A stretch of DNA of 64,000 nucleotides. Source: Campylobacter concisus (GTDB lineage: Bacteria; Campylobacterota; Campylobacteria; Campylobacterales; Campylobacteraceae). The notes below the pieces were generated by a model that did not search any database, was not told the DNA's origin, and saw nothing but the letters and a program-made list of their open reading frames with translations. The stretch covers positions 1 through 64,000 of the forward strand of contig NZ_JXUP01000003.1 of the NCBI RefSeq assembly GCF_001891085.1, written 5' to 3'. Position numbers and translations under genes: made by a program. Positions 36,072 to 46,035 of this stretch are shown here, one piece after another. Position 1 is the first letter of the stretch. Each line of letters opens with the position of its first letter.

Positions 36072-38453
36072 ATGCCACAAAGTAGATGTGCTCATTGTAG
36101 ATTAAAATTTGATGAAAGCGTGATGATCTCAAATGAAAGTGGACTTAAATTTTGCTGTGTTGGTTGCAAAGGCGTTTATGAAATTTTAAATGAAAATGGG
36201 CTTAGCGAGTTTTATGAACGTCTTGGTAAAAATACACTTACACCGGCAAGCAACGGTGCAAATATCAAAAATTTAGCAGCAAATTTTAGCGAGCTTGTGA
36301 CAAAAGAGGGCAACTTTAGTCAAATTTCATTTTTAATTGATGGTATCACTTGCTCAGCTTGCATCTGGCTACTTGAAAAGGCGCTTTTTAGCTTGCCTGG
36401 CGTCTTGGAGGTAAATATCAACTCGCTTAACCAAAAAGCGGTTATTGTTTTTGATGAGCAAGAGCTTTTTGTAGAGCAAATAATTGAAAAAATTTATGCT
36501 GTTGGCTACGTCCCAAAGCCATATGCTACGAGTCAAAAAGAGGACGAGCTAGCTAAGAAAAGAAGAGATTTTTACACAAAAGCGCTAGTTGGTATCTTTG
36601 CTACGATGAACATTATGTGGCTAGCCATTGCTCAGTATAGTGGGTATTTTAGTGGCATAAGAGGCGATATAAAAGATATTTTAAGCTTTGCGCAGTTTGT
36701 ATTAGCAACGCCTGTGCTTTTTTATACTGGTAGCGAGTTTTTCAAAGGGGCAAAGATAGCCATTAAAAACGCTTCGCCAAATATGGATCTGCTTGTTATC
36801 ACCGGAGCTAGCATTACCTATATCTACTCCATTTTTGCGATGTTTACGAGAAGTGGCGAGAGCTATTTTGACTCGGTTGCGATGATCATCACCTTTGTTT
36901 TTGTCGGTAAATTTTTAGAAATATTGGGCAAGAAAAAGGCGCTTGAGACTTCAAATTTCTTAAATGATATGCTGCTTGCAAAGGTATGCATTTTAGAGGA
37001 TGGCAAGGATGTTTTAAAAGAGCCAAGAGATGTAAATTTGGGCGAAAAGATCGTACTTAGATCTGGCGAGAGGGCGCTACTTGATGGAGTAGTGCTTAGT
37101 GGCGAGGCAAGCGTTGATAGCTCAAGCCTAACTGGAGAGAGCCTGCCTGTGACCTTGGGAGTGGGGCAAGAGGTGAAAAGTGGCATCATTTGCCAAAATG
37201 GACAAATCATCTATGAAGCAAAGGAAATTTTTAAAAATTCTTATCTAAATCAGCTTATAAATTTGCTCCAAACTGCAGAGCTAAAAAAGCCAAATATCGA
37301 GCTAGTAGTCAATAAAATCGCTTCTAAATTTTCTCTTAGCGTGCTGACGTTAGCATTTTTTACATTTTGGTTTTGGTACTTTAAATTTGGCTTTTCAGAA
37401 GCCATTGTCACGGCTGTTAGCGTCATCGTGATCGCTTGCCCTTGTGCGCTTGCGCTTGCCACGCCAGTTAGTAGCGTTTGCGCCCTTGGTGTGGCTTTTA
37501 AAAATAGAGTGCTTTTTAAGGAGGCTAAATTTTTTGAAAGCCTTGCAAAGTGCGATGTAGCGGTATTTGATAAGACTGGCACGCTCACAAAGGCGGAATT
37601 TGAAGTTAGTGATTTTTTCATAAAAGAGAGCATAAACTTAGATGAAATTTATTCGCTAGCTCTTATATCAAATCATCAAATAAGCGTGGCAGTGGCTAAA
37701 TTTCTAAAGCAAAAAGGCGCAAGGAAAATAGAGCTTAAAAATACAAATTTAAGCGTGGCAAAGGGTGTTGAGGCTGAAATTTCAGGTAAAAAATTTTATG
37801 CAGGAAGCAAACGATTTTTAGTTGAAAATGGTATTAGTTTTGATGAAGCTGAAGAAAATGTGAGCTTTTTTGTGGGACTTAATGGTGAGCTAGTGGCGAA
37901 ATTTTACCTAAAAGATAGTATAAAACCTGAAGCAAAGACCTTGATAGACGAGCTAAAGAATGCCAATATGAAAGTGTGTATCTTAAGTGGCGACGTGCAA
38001 AAAGTGGTAAAAAATGTGGCAGATGAGCTTGGCGTGAGTGAGTTTAGAGCAGAGATGTTGCCTGAAACGAAAGCTAAATTTATAAGCAAACTAAAAGAGC
38101 AGGGCAAAAAGGTGCTAATGGTAGGAGATGGCATAAACGACGCAGCAGCACTTAGCCTTGCTCATGTTGCCATTTGTATGGGAAGCGGGGCGGCAATAAG
38201 CTTAGAAAGAAGCGATGTAGTGCTACTTGATGATAGTTTAAAAAGTCTAGCAAAGGCCATAAAAATCTCAAAATTTACTTACAAAACGATAAAGCAAAAT
38301 TTGCTCTTTTGTCTTCTTTATAATGTTCTTGCTCTGCCATTTGCCGTATGTGGCTACGTCATTCCGCTATTTGCTGCACTTTTTATGTCGCTTAGCTCGC
38401 TAAGTGTTATCTTAAACTCGCTTTATATTGTTAGAAAATTTAAGGAAAAATAA
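36072..38453 (+). CDS. ccoI: Copper-type P1B ATPase for cytochrome oxidase maturation
   Basis: The 793-residue membrane pump has an N-terminal metal cluster domain (CAHC at residues 6-9, KFCCVGC at 27-32), a heavy-metal-binding domain with GITCSACIW, six to eight membrane spans, the CPC ion site (IACPCALALATP, about residue 455), phosphorylation motif DKTGTLT (about 500) and MVGDGINDAAAL. The extra N-terminal Cys domain and the adjoining ccoS identify it as CcoI/FixI, which supplies copper to the cbb3 oxidase, rather than the CopA efflux pump. Confidence 0.9.
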   Translation: MPQSRCAHCRLKFDESVMISNESGLKFCCVGCKGVYEILNENGLSEFYERLGKNTLTPASNGANIKNLAANFSELVTKEGNFSQISFLIDGITCSACIWLLEKALFSLPGVLEVNINSLNQKAVIVFDEQELFVEQIIEKIYAVGYVPKPYATSQKEDELAKKRRDFYTKALVGIFATMNIMWLAIAQYSGYFSGIRGDIKDILSFAQFVLATPVLFYTGSEFFKGAKIAIKNASPNMDLLVITGASITYIYSIFAMFTRSGESYFDSVAMIITFVFVGKFLEILGKKKALETSNFLNDMLLAKVCILEDGKDVLKEPRDVNLGEKIVLRSGERALLDGVVLSGEASVDSSSLTGESLPVTLGVGQEVKSGIICQNGQIIYEAKEIFKNSYLNQLINLLQTAELKKPNIELVVNKIASKFSLSVLTLAFFTFWFWYFKFGFSEAIVTAVSVIVIACPCALALATPVSSVCALGVAFKNRVLFKEAKFFESLAKCDVAVFDKTGTLTKAEFEVSDFFIKESINLDEIYSLALISNHQISVAVAKFLKQKGARKIELKNTNLSVAKGVEAEISGKKFYAGSKRFLVENGISFDEAEENVSFFVGLNGELVAKFYLKDSIKPEAKTLIDELKNANMKVCILSGDVQKVVKNVADELGVSEFRAEMLPETKAKFISKLKEQGKKVLMVGDGINDAAALSLAHVAICMGSGAAISLERSDVVLLDDSLKSLAKAIKISKFTYKTIKQNLLFCLLYNVLALPFAVCGYVIPLFAALFMSLSSLSVILNSLYIVRKFKEK

Positions 38454-38683
38454 TGGATAGCGCGACACTTGCGATGCTAGTTTTTATCTCAGTTTTGATG
38501 GGGGCATTTTTGCTTTTTGGCGTGCTTTGGGGGATAAAAAATAAGCAATTTGAGGACTACCGAAAATTTTTGGACGGAGCAAATTTAGACGATGAAGATG
38601 CGCTAAATGAAGCTTATGAGTTAGAGCTTCGCAAAAAAGAAGCCCTAAAAAAAAGAGCAGAATCTAATAAAGATAAAATTTAA
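38453..38683 (+). CDS. ccoS: cbb3-type cytochrome oxidase assembly protein CcoS
   Basis: A 76-residue protein: one N-terminal span (LAMLVFISVLMGAFLLFGVLWG), then KNKQFEDYRKFLDGANLDDED, the CcoS pattern of a span followed by a short polar tail. It shares one base with the ccoI stop, and its stop overlaps the convergent dnaX stop by four bases. Confidence 0.85.
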   Translation: MDSATLAMLVFISVLMGAFLLFGVLWGIKNKQFEDYRKFLDGANLDDEDALNEAYELELRKKEALKKRAESNKDKI

Positions 38684-40317
38684 CCCTCAATCGTTGGCTC
38701 GCCAAAAAGTCTATTTGCCTCTTTTAGAACCCCTTGTTCTCTTTGTCTTTGAAGCTCTTCTGGCGTTTTTGGCTCTTTATTTAGCATCAAAGCAAAGTTA
38801 TTTTTCTCGTTTTGCAGCTCGCTTTTTATCTCGGTTTTTGGCTCATTTTTAGTTTCAACGTTATTTGCATTTAGTCTTGAAATTTCCTCATCAAGCTCGT
38901 CTAGTTCGCTTTTTTCATTATTTTCTAAAGAGGCTTTAGGCGTCTTAGTTTGTGCTTTTTGCTCATCACTCTTTGCATTTACTATCTTCGCATTTTGTCC
39001 AAAAAGCGTACGCAATATCTCATTTAAAATTTTCCAATTTTTCTTAAAATATTCAAGATTTTCATCTTTTGCATTTACTATCAGTCCAAGCTCATTGTTA
39101 TTAAAAAAGCTAAATTCTACAAATTCTTTAAAAAACTCACCAAGATCGTAATTTCTATCATAAATTTTTGTTAAAAAGAGTTCGTATGGACCTTGCATTT
39201 TAGCAGGAGCTGCTTGGCTTTTTTGAGTGATGACTTCTGTGATTTGAGTGGAATTTTCGCTATTTTTTGAGATCACTTCATTTATAGCGTCATCGATATC
39301 TTGTAAATTTAGTGCTTCTATCATCATAAAAAGCATTAGCATTAGCACAAAGCCATTATCGCTACTTACATTTAGCATACCTTTAGCTTGTGCCAAAATC
39401 CTAAAAAATCTCTCATAAACAAGTAGTGAAATTTTTGAGTCGTTTTCTATAAATTTTTGCTTTAAATTTGCCAAAATTTCATCTATTATCATCTCTGGAT
39501 CGTAGCTTTCAAGTTCGCTTACAAGCACTCTGATAGCATTTTTATCATGATTTAAAACATGAGTTATTATCTCTTCGATCTTTTCTGGGTCAAGAAGTCC
39601 TAACATCGATGCTACGCCATTTGCCGTGACATTATTTGCCCCGTAAATAATAGCTTGATCAAGAAGCGTCAAAGTATCTCTTAGCGATCCTCCGCCACTT
39701 CTTGCTAAAATTTCAAGCGCCTCTTTTTCGTAGCTAATGCCTTCTTTGCTTAAAATAAACTCAAGATGTTTAATGATGCTGTATCTGCTTATCTGTTTAA
39801 ATCTGAAATGCTGCGTTCTTGAAAGTACCGTTGTTGGGAGTTTTAATGGATCAGTCGTCGCTAGGATAAATTTTACATAGCTTGGCGGCTCTTCAAGCGT
39901 TTTTAAAAGAGCATTAAATGCCTCTTTGGTTAGCATGTGTACTTCATCGATTATAAAAATTTTATATCTTGCCATTGCTGGAGCATATTTTGTTTGTTCT
40001 ATTAGCTCTCTTATGTCATCTATCTTTCTGTGGCTAGCTGCGTCCATTTCGATGATGTCCATATGTCTTGACTCATTTGCCATTATGCATTGTGGGCATA
40101 CTTCACATGGTTTTGAAGTAGGTCCTTTTTCGCACACTAAAGCTTTTGAAAATATTCTGGCACTTGAAGTTTTTCCACTTCCTCTAAGTCCGGAAAATAG
40201 ATATGCGTGGCTTATGCGACCCTCGTCAAGTGCGTGTATAAGACTTTTACTAACTGCTTCTTGACCGATAAGTTCATCAAAATTTTTAGGGCGATATTTT
40301 AAAGCTAGTGCTTGCAA
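38680..40317 (-). CDS. dnaX: DNA polymerase III subunits gamma/tau
   Basis: The 545-residue clamp-loader ATPase has LALKYRPKNFDELIGQ, Walker A FSGLRGSGKTSSARI, a zinc site (CEVCPQC), DEVHMLTKEAFNALLKTLEEPP and the sensor LSRTQHFRFK. The C-terminal half is low in complexity, rich in Glu/Lys/Asn, and ends NRLFGEPTIEG. I saw no clear frameshift signal for a separate gamma subunit. Confidence 0.95.
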   Translation of the reverse strand: MQALALKYRPKNFDELIGQEAVSKSLIHALDEGRISHAYLFSGLRGSGKTSSARIFSKALVCEKGPTSKPCEVCPQCIMANESRHMDIIEMDAASHRKIDDIRELIEQTKYAPAMARYKIFIIDEVHMLTKEAFNALLKTLEEPPSYVKFILATTDPLKLPTTVLSRTQHFRFKQISRYSIIKHLEFILSKEGISYEKEALEILARSGGGSLRDTLTLLDQAIIYGANNVTANGVASMLGLLDPEKIEEIITHVLNHDKNAIRVLVSELESYDPEMIIDEILANLKQKFIENDSKISLLVYERFFRILAQAKGMLNVSSDNGFVLMLMLFMMIEALNLQDIDDAINEVISKNSENSTQITEVITQKSQAAPAKMQGPYELFLTKIYDRNYDLGEFFKEFVEFSFFNNNELGLIVNAKDENLEYFKKNWKILNEILRTLFGQNAKIVNAKSDEQKAQTKTPKASLENNEKSELDELDEEISRLNANNVETKNEPKTEIKSELQNEKNNFALMLNKEPKTPEELQRQREQGVLKEANRLFGEPTIEG

Positions 40318-40570
40318 TGCGGTATCCTTTTTATAAAGTTCAAGGATTTTATAAAAAAAGGCATAAATTTATGATTATTTATATATTTAATTGTCTTTAA
40401 AATTTTTATAGATTTGCATAAAATTTCTAGTGTATTTGCAAAAAAATATAAAAAATTATCCCTTTTTATAATGATCTATAGCCGTATAGATTTAAAATTT
40501 ATAATAAAAATACATAAAATTTTATGTTAAATATTTTGTATTTTTGTATGAATTGTGCTTGGTATAAAAA

Positions 40571-40592
40571 GCCTTGGCATGTGCGCCAAGGC
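40571..40592 (-). terminator. glnA terminator
   Basis: GCCTTGGC (40571-40578) pairs with GCCAAGGC (40585-40592) around six bases; on the minus strand it is followed by a five-T run (40566-40570). The rest of 40318-40603 is very AT-rich with nothing recognised. Confidence 0.85.
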
Positions 40593-40603
40593 AAAATTTT
40601 AGA

Positions 40604-42034
40604 TTAGCAAGAGAAGCAAGTTTTAAACTCATAAGCGGTTGGGCGCGCTTCGTAAGGCCAAACTTGAGTTTCAAATTTAAAGTGCTGATAGGTATCTATG
40701 AAAAGATCGGTCATTATTGGTTTTAAGTATTCATTATCGCGAATTAGCGCTTCAAGGCTACCACGAAGTGTGTGTGGCAGCTGCTCTATGCCACGCTCTC
40801 TGATCTCATCTAGGTGAAGTTTAAATAAATTTTCATCCATCGGACCAACTGGCTCGTATTTGTTTTTGACGCCGTCAAGTCCTGCCATTAGCATCGCTGA
40901 GAAGGCTAGATAAGGGTTTGCTGTGCTATCTGGAAATCTCATCTCGGCCCTAACTGACTTTTCGCCTGAACCATAAGGTATGCGGATACTTGCTGAGCGG
41001 TTTTGGCTAGAGTAGGTGAGGATAGATGGCGCTTCAAAGCCTGGGATTAGGCGTTTGTAGCTGTTTGTGCTTGGGTTAGTAAAGGCTGCAACGCTTCTTG
41101 CGTGCTTTAAAACGCCACCAATGTAGTATCTTGCGAAATCACTTAAATTTGCGTAGTTGCCTTCTTTGTAGAATAAATTTTTACCATCTTTCCAGACTGA
41201 TTGATGCACGTGCATGCCGCTACCGTTATCGCCGTAAAGTGGTTTTGGCATAAATGTAACTGTCTTGCCGTTTAGGTGAGCGACCATGCGAACGACGTAT
41301 TTGTAAATTTGAACGTTGTCAGCAGCTTCGACTAGGTTGCCAAATTTTACGCCGATCTCGCCTTGACCTTGTGCGACCTCGTGGTGTCCTAAAAATACTT
41401 CAAGGCCAACTTGCTCTAAAACTTGCATCATCTCGGCTCTTAGATCTACCATGCTGTCGATTGGCTGAGTCATCAAGTAGCCGCCTTTTCTGCGTGGGCG
41501 ATGACCTGTGTTGTAGCTATCTTTGAAGTCAGTAGCATCGTTCCACTCGCCTTCCTCGCTATCTACTTGATACATCGCGCAGTTTGGGCTATCGATGATT
41601 TTGACGTTGTCAAAGACAAAAAATTCATTCTCAGGGCCAAAATACGCCTCATCGCCAAGACCGCTATCTTTTACGTACTGCATTGCTCTTTTTGCGATCG
41701 AGCGAGGGCATTTTTCATAAATTTGACCTTTGTAAATGTCGTAAATATCGCAAAAAACAACAACTGTAATATCAGAAGTAAATGGGTCTAAAAATGCAGT
41801 TGTAGCTTCTGGCTTCATTATCATATCGCTCTTGTCAATCGGTTGCCAGCCATGCATAGAGCTAGCATCCATCGGGATACCATTTATAAAATTTTCTTTC
41901 GTAACAGCTTTTATGTTGTAGCTAATGCTATGCCAAGCACCACCTAAATCAGTAAATCTAAAATCTACAAATTTGACTTCATTTTCTTTACAAAAATCAA
42001 AAAAATGATCTATATTTTGGACGAATTTTCCCAC
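40604..42034 (-). CDS. glnA: Glutamine synthetase, type I
   Basis: A 476-residue enzyme making glutamine from glutamate and ammonia. [61 protein letters not shown] and [11 protein letters not shown] are the substrate and metal motifs. At the adenylylation loop it reads NLFKLHLDE where regulated enzymes have NLYDLPPE, so the modified Tyr is Phe. It has its own AAGGAG site and a strong terminator. Confidence 0.96.
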   Translation of the reverse strand: MGKFVQNIDHFFDFCKENEVKFVDFRFTDLGGAWHSISYNIKAVTKENFINGIPMDASSMHGWQPIDKSDMIMKPEATTAFLDPFTSDITVVVFCDIYDIYKGQIYEKCPRSIAKRAMQYVKDSGLGDEAYFGPENEFFVFDNVKIIDSPNCAMYQVDSEEGEWNDATDFKDSYNTGHRPRRKGGYLMTQPIDSMVDLRAEMMQVLEQVGLEVFLGHHEVAQGQGEIGVKFGNLVEAADNVQIYKYVVRMVAHLNGKTVTFMPKPLYGDNGSGMHVHQSVWKDGKNLFYKEGNYANLSDFARYYIGGVLKHARSVAAFTNPSTNSYKRLIPGFEAPSILTYSSQNRSASIRIPYGSGEKSVRAEMRFPDSTANPYLAFSAMLMAGLDGVKNKYEPVGPMDENLFKLHLDEIRERGIEQLPHTLRGSLEALIRDNEYLKPIMTDLFIDTYQHFKFETQVWPYEARPTAYEFKTCFSC

Positions 42035-42122
42035 TTTTTTCTCCTTTTAATTTTTAAATTTTTCGTATTCTATCATAAAACCTAATATTTAAGATTAAAT
42101 TTATATTTTATTTGAACCCAAT

Positions 42123-42902
42123 CTAAAATTTTACTAATTCTCTATCTCTATTTTTAAAAATAGCACATTTTGAATAACCTAAATCTCTAGCTATTTGCTC
42201 GCAAATTTCACCATTTTTACCGATATCTTCTTTTGCGTGAGCGTCTGAGCCAAAGGTGATGGTTATATCTTTTTCGGCTATTAGTTCAAGTAAATTTACG
42301 CTTGGATACTGCTCGCCGATAGGTTTTCTAAAGCCAGCGGCATTTATCTCAACAACTAAATCTGCTTCTTCTATCGCATTTACTGCATTTTTAGCCAAAA
42401 TCCTAACATCCTTTTTTGGTAAAAATTTAAAAAGTTTTAAAAGATCGATGTGCCCCATAATGTCAAATTTGCCAAGCTTAGCCGATCTTTCTACATGATC
42501 AAAATACTCTTGCCAAATTTGATCCAAGTCTTTGCCCTCGTAGCCACCGATAAAATCTGGATTGTCAAATGCCCAGCCATTAAAAAAATGCACGGAGCCT
42601 ATTAGATAATCAACCTTTCTAGCAAAAACTCGCTCATCCATAAATCCATCTAAAAAATCCATCTCATAGCCAAGCAAAATTTCTATCTCACCGCTAAATT
42701 CATCTCTTAAACGTAAAATTTCTTCCTCGTAGCCTTGCATTTCATCAAAGCTCATTCTGTAAGCTTCATCGTAGTTCATCGGTGCGTGATCACTAAAACC
42801 AAAGTATTTTGTGCCAGCTTTTATTGCGTTTTGTACATACTCTCTTGGCTCGCCAACTGCGTGTTTGCAAAGTGGAGTGTGGTTGTGAAGATCGACGGTC
42901 AT
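42123..42902 (-). CDS. PHP-domain histidinol-phosphatase (HisJ-like)
   Basis: A 259-residue metal phosphoesterase. DLHNHTPLCKHAVG is PHP motif I, FGFSDHAPM motif II, GYEMDF the third region and FGSDAHAKEDIG motif IV with metal ligands. HisJ-type PHP proteins hydrolyse histidinol phosphate; other PHP phosphatases act on sugars or nucleotides, so the substrate is probable rather than sure. Confidence 0.8.
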   Translation of the reverse strand: MTVDLHNHTPLCKHAVGEPREYVQNAIKAGTKYFGFSDHAPMNYDEAYRMSFDEMQGYEEEILRLRDEFSGEIEILLGYEMDFLDGFMDERVFARKVDYLIGSVHFFNGWAFDNPDFIGGYEGKDLDQIWQEYFDHVERSAKLGKFDIMGHIDLLKLFKFLPKKDVRILAKNAVNAIEEADLVVEINAAGFRKPIGEQYPSVNLLELIAEKDITITFGSDAHAKEDIGKNGEICEQIARDLGYSKCAIFKNRDRELVKF

Positions 42903-43005
42903 TTTTAGCCTTTTAAGGTCGTTTATTTTTAAAAATGCTATCTAAAAATTTATAAATTTAAAGATAAAAGCATTGCCTTTAAACTTACTTTTTATTTAAA
43001 TCCTA

Positions 43006-43011
43006 TATAAT
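43006..43011 (+). promoter_or_regulatory. cheZ operon -10 box
   Basis: TATAAT in CCTATATAATCAAG lies 26 bases before the cheZ ATG; AGGAGC precedes the start. It probably drives the long run that follows. Confidence 0.6.
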
Positions 43012-43037
43012 CAAGCCAAATTTTATTAGGAGCTTTT

Positions 43038-43796
43038 ATGACCCAAGAGGAACTTGACGCACTTATGGCAGGTGGGCTAGATGATGAGTTAGATAATGCT
43101 AAAGAAGATGCTGGCCAAGAGGTTGCGGACGTCAAAGAGGATACGAACGAGGTAACAGAAGTTGCAGAAGCAATCGATACTAAAGATGAGCCACAGTCAA
43201 AATCAGAAAGTAATTCAAAGAATGCAGAAAATTATAGAGTAAGTGCAGATGGCGTTTGGCCACCACCACCACCAACGGAAGATCACAAAATGGTTCATCA
43301 GCTTGACGATGTGACAAGAGATAGCGAAGAAAAAGCTACTCAGATGTTTGATAAGCTTGAGACGATAAATAACTTTTTTATGGATGCTGAGAGCGACTCA
43401 AACAGCCTAAAAGACGCGATAAACTCAAACATTGAGCTATTTACGACGCTAAGTGAGAAATTTCCAAATATCTCTGCATTTAGCGAGGCTTTGGAGAAAA
43501 ATAACTCACTTCTTGGCACGATCGATAATATCATCGGAAATTTACAAATGGGACAAGATGAGATCATGATGGCTATGGATATGATGCAGTATCAAGACAT
43601 CCATAGACAAAAGATCGAGCGTGTTATCAACGTTATGAGGGCACTTAGCAAATATATGAATACCTTGTTTGAAGGTAAAATTGATGATGATAAGCGTGTT
43701 AGCTCTGCTGTTCACATCGCTGGTGATACAACGACTGAAAATCTTGTCAGCAACGACGATATCGAAGCCTTGATAGAAAGTTTAGGTAAAAAATAG
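43038..43796 (+). CDS. cheZ: CheY-phosphate phosphatase CheZ
   Basis: A 252-residue protein of the divergent epsilonproteobacterial CheZ group. The helical hairpin (about 95-215) has MMQYQDIHRQKIERV with Asp187 and Gln191 at the catalytic positions (E. coli Asp143/Gln147). The N-terminus TQEELDALMAGG resembles the CheY-binding peptide of FliM, and the C-terminus DDIEALIESLGKK resembles the CheY-binding tail of E. coli CheZ. A variable acidic linker with WPPPPPT separates them. The following gene starts at its stop. Confidence 0.85.
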   Translation: MTQEELDALMAGGLDDELDNAKEDAGQEVADVKEDTNEVTEVAEAIDTKDEPQSKSESNSKNAENYRVSADGVWPPPPPTEDHKMVHQLDDVTRDSEEKATQMFDKLETINNFFMDAESDSNSLKDAINSNIELFTTLSEKFPNISAFSEALEKNNSLLGTIDNIIGNLQMGQDEIMMAMDMMQYQDIHRQKIERVINVMRALSKYMNTLFEGKIDDDKRVSSAVHIAGDTTTENLVSNDDIEALIESLGKK

Positions 43797-45055
43797 TGCT
43801 AAAAAGGCCTGAGCTTTTATCTCCAGCTGGAAATTTAACAAAACTTAAAATAGCCCTTGAGTATGGAGCCGACGCTGTTTATGGCTCGGTGGCTAGCTTT
43901 TCACTAAGAACTAGATCGGCAAGGGAATTTAACCTTGAAACATTCAAAGAGGCGATAGACTACACACACGAAAAGGGAAAGAAATTTTATGCGACCATAA
44001 ATGCCTTTCCTTTCAATTCTCAGATCGAGCCACTAAAAAGGCACTTGCAGACTATCTCGGCAATGAAGCCAGATGCTTTTATTATCGCAACTCCAGGCGT
44101 TATGAGTTTAGCAAAAGCCATCGCTCCTGATATCGAGATACATCTCTCAACTCAGGCAAACGTTATGAATGTGCTTGATGCAAAAATTTATCACGATATG
44201 GGTGCAAAACGTATCGTCGTAGCACGCGAGATGAACTTAAAAGATGTCATAAAGATAAAAGAAGAAATTCCAACTCTTGATATCGAAATTTTTGTACATG
44301 GCTCAATGTGTTTTGCTTACTCTGGTAGGTGCTTAGTAAGCTCAGTGCAAAGCGGGCGTATGTCAAATCGCGGCAGCTGTGCCAACGACTGCAGGTTTAA
44401 GTATGAACTATACGCTAAAAACGAAGAGAGTGGCGTGCTTTTCCGCTTAGAAGAGGATGAAAATGGCACTCATATTATGAACTCAAAAGATCTTTGCCTC
44501 ATCTCTCACATTCAAGAGATCGTTGATAGTGGCGTAATAGATAGCCTAAAAATAGAAGGTCGCACAAAGAGCGAGTATTATGCAGCCTGCACAGCAAGAG
44601 CCTATAAAATGGCGATAGATGATGCCATGGATGATAAATTTGACGCGCAAATTTATGAAAACGAAATAAATACGCTGAAAAATCGTGGCTTTACGGATGG
44701 CTACTTGGTGCATAGGCCTTATGAGAGAATAGATACACAAAATCATGTTAGCAGCCTAGAAGAGGGCACACATCAGGTAAATGCAATAAGCAAAGATGGA
44801 GAATTTTTTAAGTGTAAATATAAAATTTTTCCAGGCAATAGCTACGAGATCGTGGCTCCTACTGGATCGGTTATAGAAGATAGTGAAAATGAAATCTCAA
44901 AGGTTTATTCACAAGAGGGCAAGAAATTTATCAAATTTAAGCAGCTCATCACCAAAAAAGGCAAGATTATGAGTGAAATTCATAGCGGCAATGAAAATGA
45001 GATAAGCCTTGGTGTTAAGCTACCAAAATTTAGCTTTTTAAGGGAGAAAATATGA
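43796..45055 (+). CDS. U32-family peptidase-like protein (YegQ/PrtC type)
   Basis: A 419-residue protein with PELLSPAGNLTKLKIALEYGADAVY at the start and VHGSMCFAYSGRCLVSS...SNRGSCANDCRF, the U32 signature with conserved Cys. Members in E. coli act in tRNA U34 hydroxylation; collagenase activity is claimed for some. Start GTG overlaps the cheZ stop; end overlaps purE by four bases. Same place as Cj0701. Confidence 0.88.
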   Translation: MLKRPELLSPAGNLTKLKIALEYGADAVYGSVASFSLRTRSAREFNLETFKEAIDYTHEKGKKFYATINAFPFNSQIEPLKRHLQTISAMKPDAFIIATPGVMSLAKAIAPDIEIHLSTQANVMNVLDAKIYHDMGAKRIVVAREMNLKDVIKIKEEIPTLDIEIFVHGSMCFAYSGRCLVSSVQSGRMSNRGSCANDCRFKYELYAKNEESGVLFRLEEDENGTHIMNSKDLCLISHIQEIVDSGVIDSLKIEGRTKSEYYAACTARAYKMAIDDAMDDKFDAQIYENEINTLKNRGFTDGYLVHRPYERIDTQNHVSSLEEGTHQVNAISKDGEFFKCKYKIFPGNSYEIVAPTGSVIEDSENEISKVYSQEGKKFIKFKQLITKKGKIMSEIHSGNENEISLGVKLPKFSFLREKI

Positions 45056-45546
45056 AATTTATTTCTATTATAATGGGAAGTAAAAGTGACTATGAGATCG
45101 TTAGCGAGGTGGCAAAAACTCTTGAAAAATTTGGCGTAAAATATGAACTGATAATCAGCTCAGCCCACAGAAGTCCAAAAAGAACTAGTGAGTACGTCGC
45201 AAATGCTGAGAAAAAGGGTGCAAAGGTCTTTATTGCAGCTGCTGGTATGGCGGCTCACCTAGCTGGTGCGATTGCTGCAAATACAACAAAACCAGTGATC
45301 GGCATACCAATGGCAGGTTCGGCCCTTAGCGGTGTTGACGCACTTTACTCAACTGTGCAAATGCCAAGTGGCATGCCAGTGGCAACCTTAGCTATCGGAA
45401 AAGCTGGAGCGATAAATGCGGCCTATCTTGCGGTGCAAATTTTAGCCCTTGAAGATGATAGTCTAGCAAGTGCTCTAAAAGCTGACAGAGAGGCGAAGAT
45501 AAAGGCTTTAGAGGAAGACTCTTCAAAGGTTGAAGTGATACTGTAA
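45052..45546 (+). CDS. purE: N5-carboxyaminoimidazole ribonucleotide mutase
   Basis: A 164-residue class I PurE of purine synthesis. IIMGSKSDYEI binds phosphate, SSAHRSPKRT carries the catalytic His, and GIPMAGSALSGVDALYS is the second core motif. No purK is adjacent. Confidence 0.95.
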   Translation: MKFISIIMGSKSDYEIVSEVAKTLEKFGVKYELIISSAHRSPKRTSEYVANAEKKGAKVFIAAAGMAAHLAGAIAANTTKPVIGIPMAGSALSGVDALYSTVQMPSGMPVATLAIGKAGAINAAYLAVQILALEDDSLASALKADREAKIKALEEDSSKVEVIL

Positions 45547-45558
45547 AAAGGAGAAGCG

Positions 45559-46032
45559 GTGCAGACCTATCTTGGAGTTGATGAATTTTGCAAACTTGTG
45601 CACTTGGAGCGTGAAGTTATCGAAGATATGATAAATCGTGGCGTTTTGAAAACCAAAGAGGAAAATGGAGAAATTTTGATAGAAGCGAGCGAAGGAACGA
45701 TGAGCGTGGTGCCTAGTGTTTCGCAAAATTTATCTATGCAGCCGCAAAGCCAAGATGGTATCAGCTTTGTTGAAAAGACGATTGGAACGATATTAAATTT
45801 ACACGAAAAGGTGCTTGACGCAAAGGATGAGACGCTTGAAACCTTAAGAAATGAGAATAAATTTTTAAAAGAGGCGCTTATTTCGATGCAAGAGCTCTAT
45901 GACGAAGATAGAAAAACGGTAGAGACTCTTACAAAACAGCTTAAAATTTCACAAGATGAAGTTGAATTTTTAAAACGAAAATACAAACTCATGTGGAACC
46001 AAGCGGTTGAAAATTTTAATGGGCAAAAGTAG
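45559..46032 (+). CDS. DUF3972-type coiled-coil protein
   Basis: A 157-residue protein starting with GTG after AAAAGGAG. The N-terminus (YLGVDEFCKLVHLEREVIEDMINRGVL) resembles a MerR-like winged helix; residues about 85-145 form a coiled coil. Matches the uncharacterised epsilonproteobacterial family at this place (Cj0703). Confidence 0.65.
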   Translation: MQTYLGVDEFCKLVHLEREVIEDMINRGVLKTKEENGEILIEASEGTMSVVPSVSQNLSMQPQSQDGISFVEKTIGTILNLHEKVLDAKDETLETLRNENKFLKEALISMQELYDEDRKTVETLTKQLKISQDEVEFLKRKYKLMWNQAVENFNGQK

Positions 46033-46035
46033 TTT

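Noticed and set aside
40318-40603. Hidden gene or RNA in the dnaX-glnA gap
   Set aside because: Only short AT-rich frames with many stops; the sole structure is the glnA terminator.
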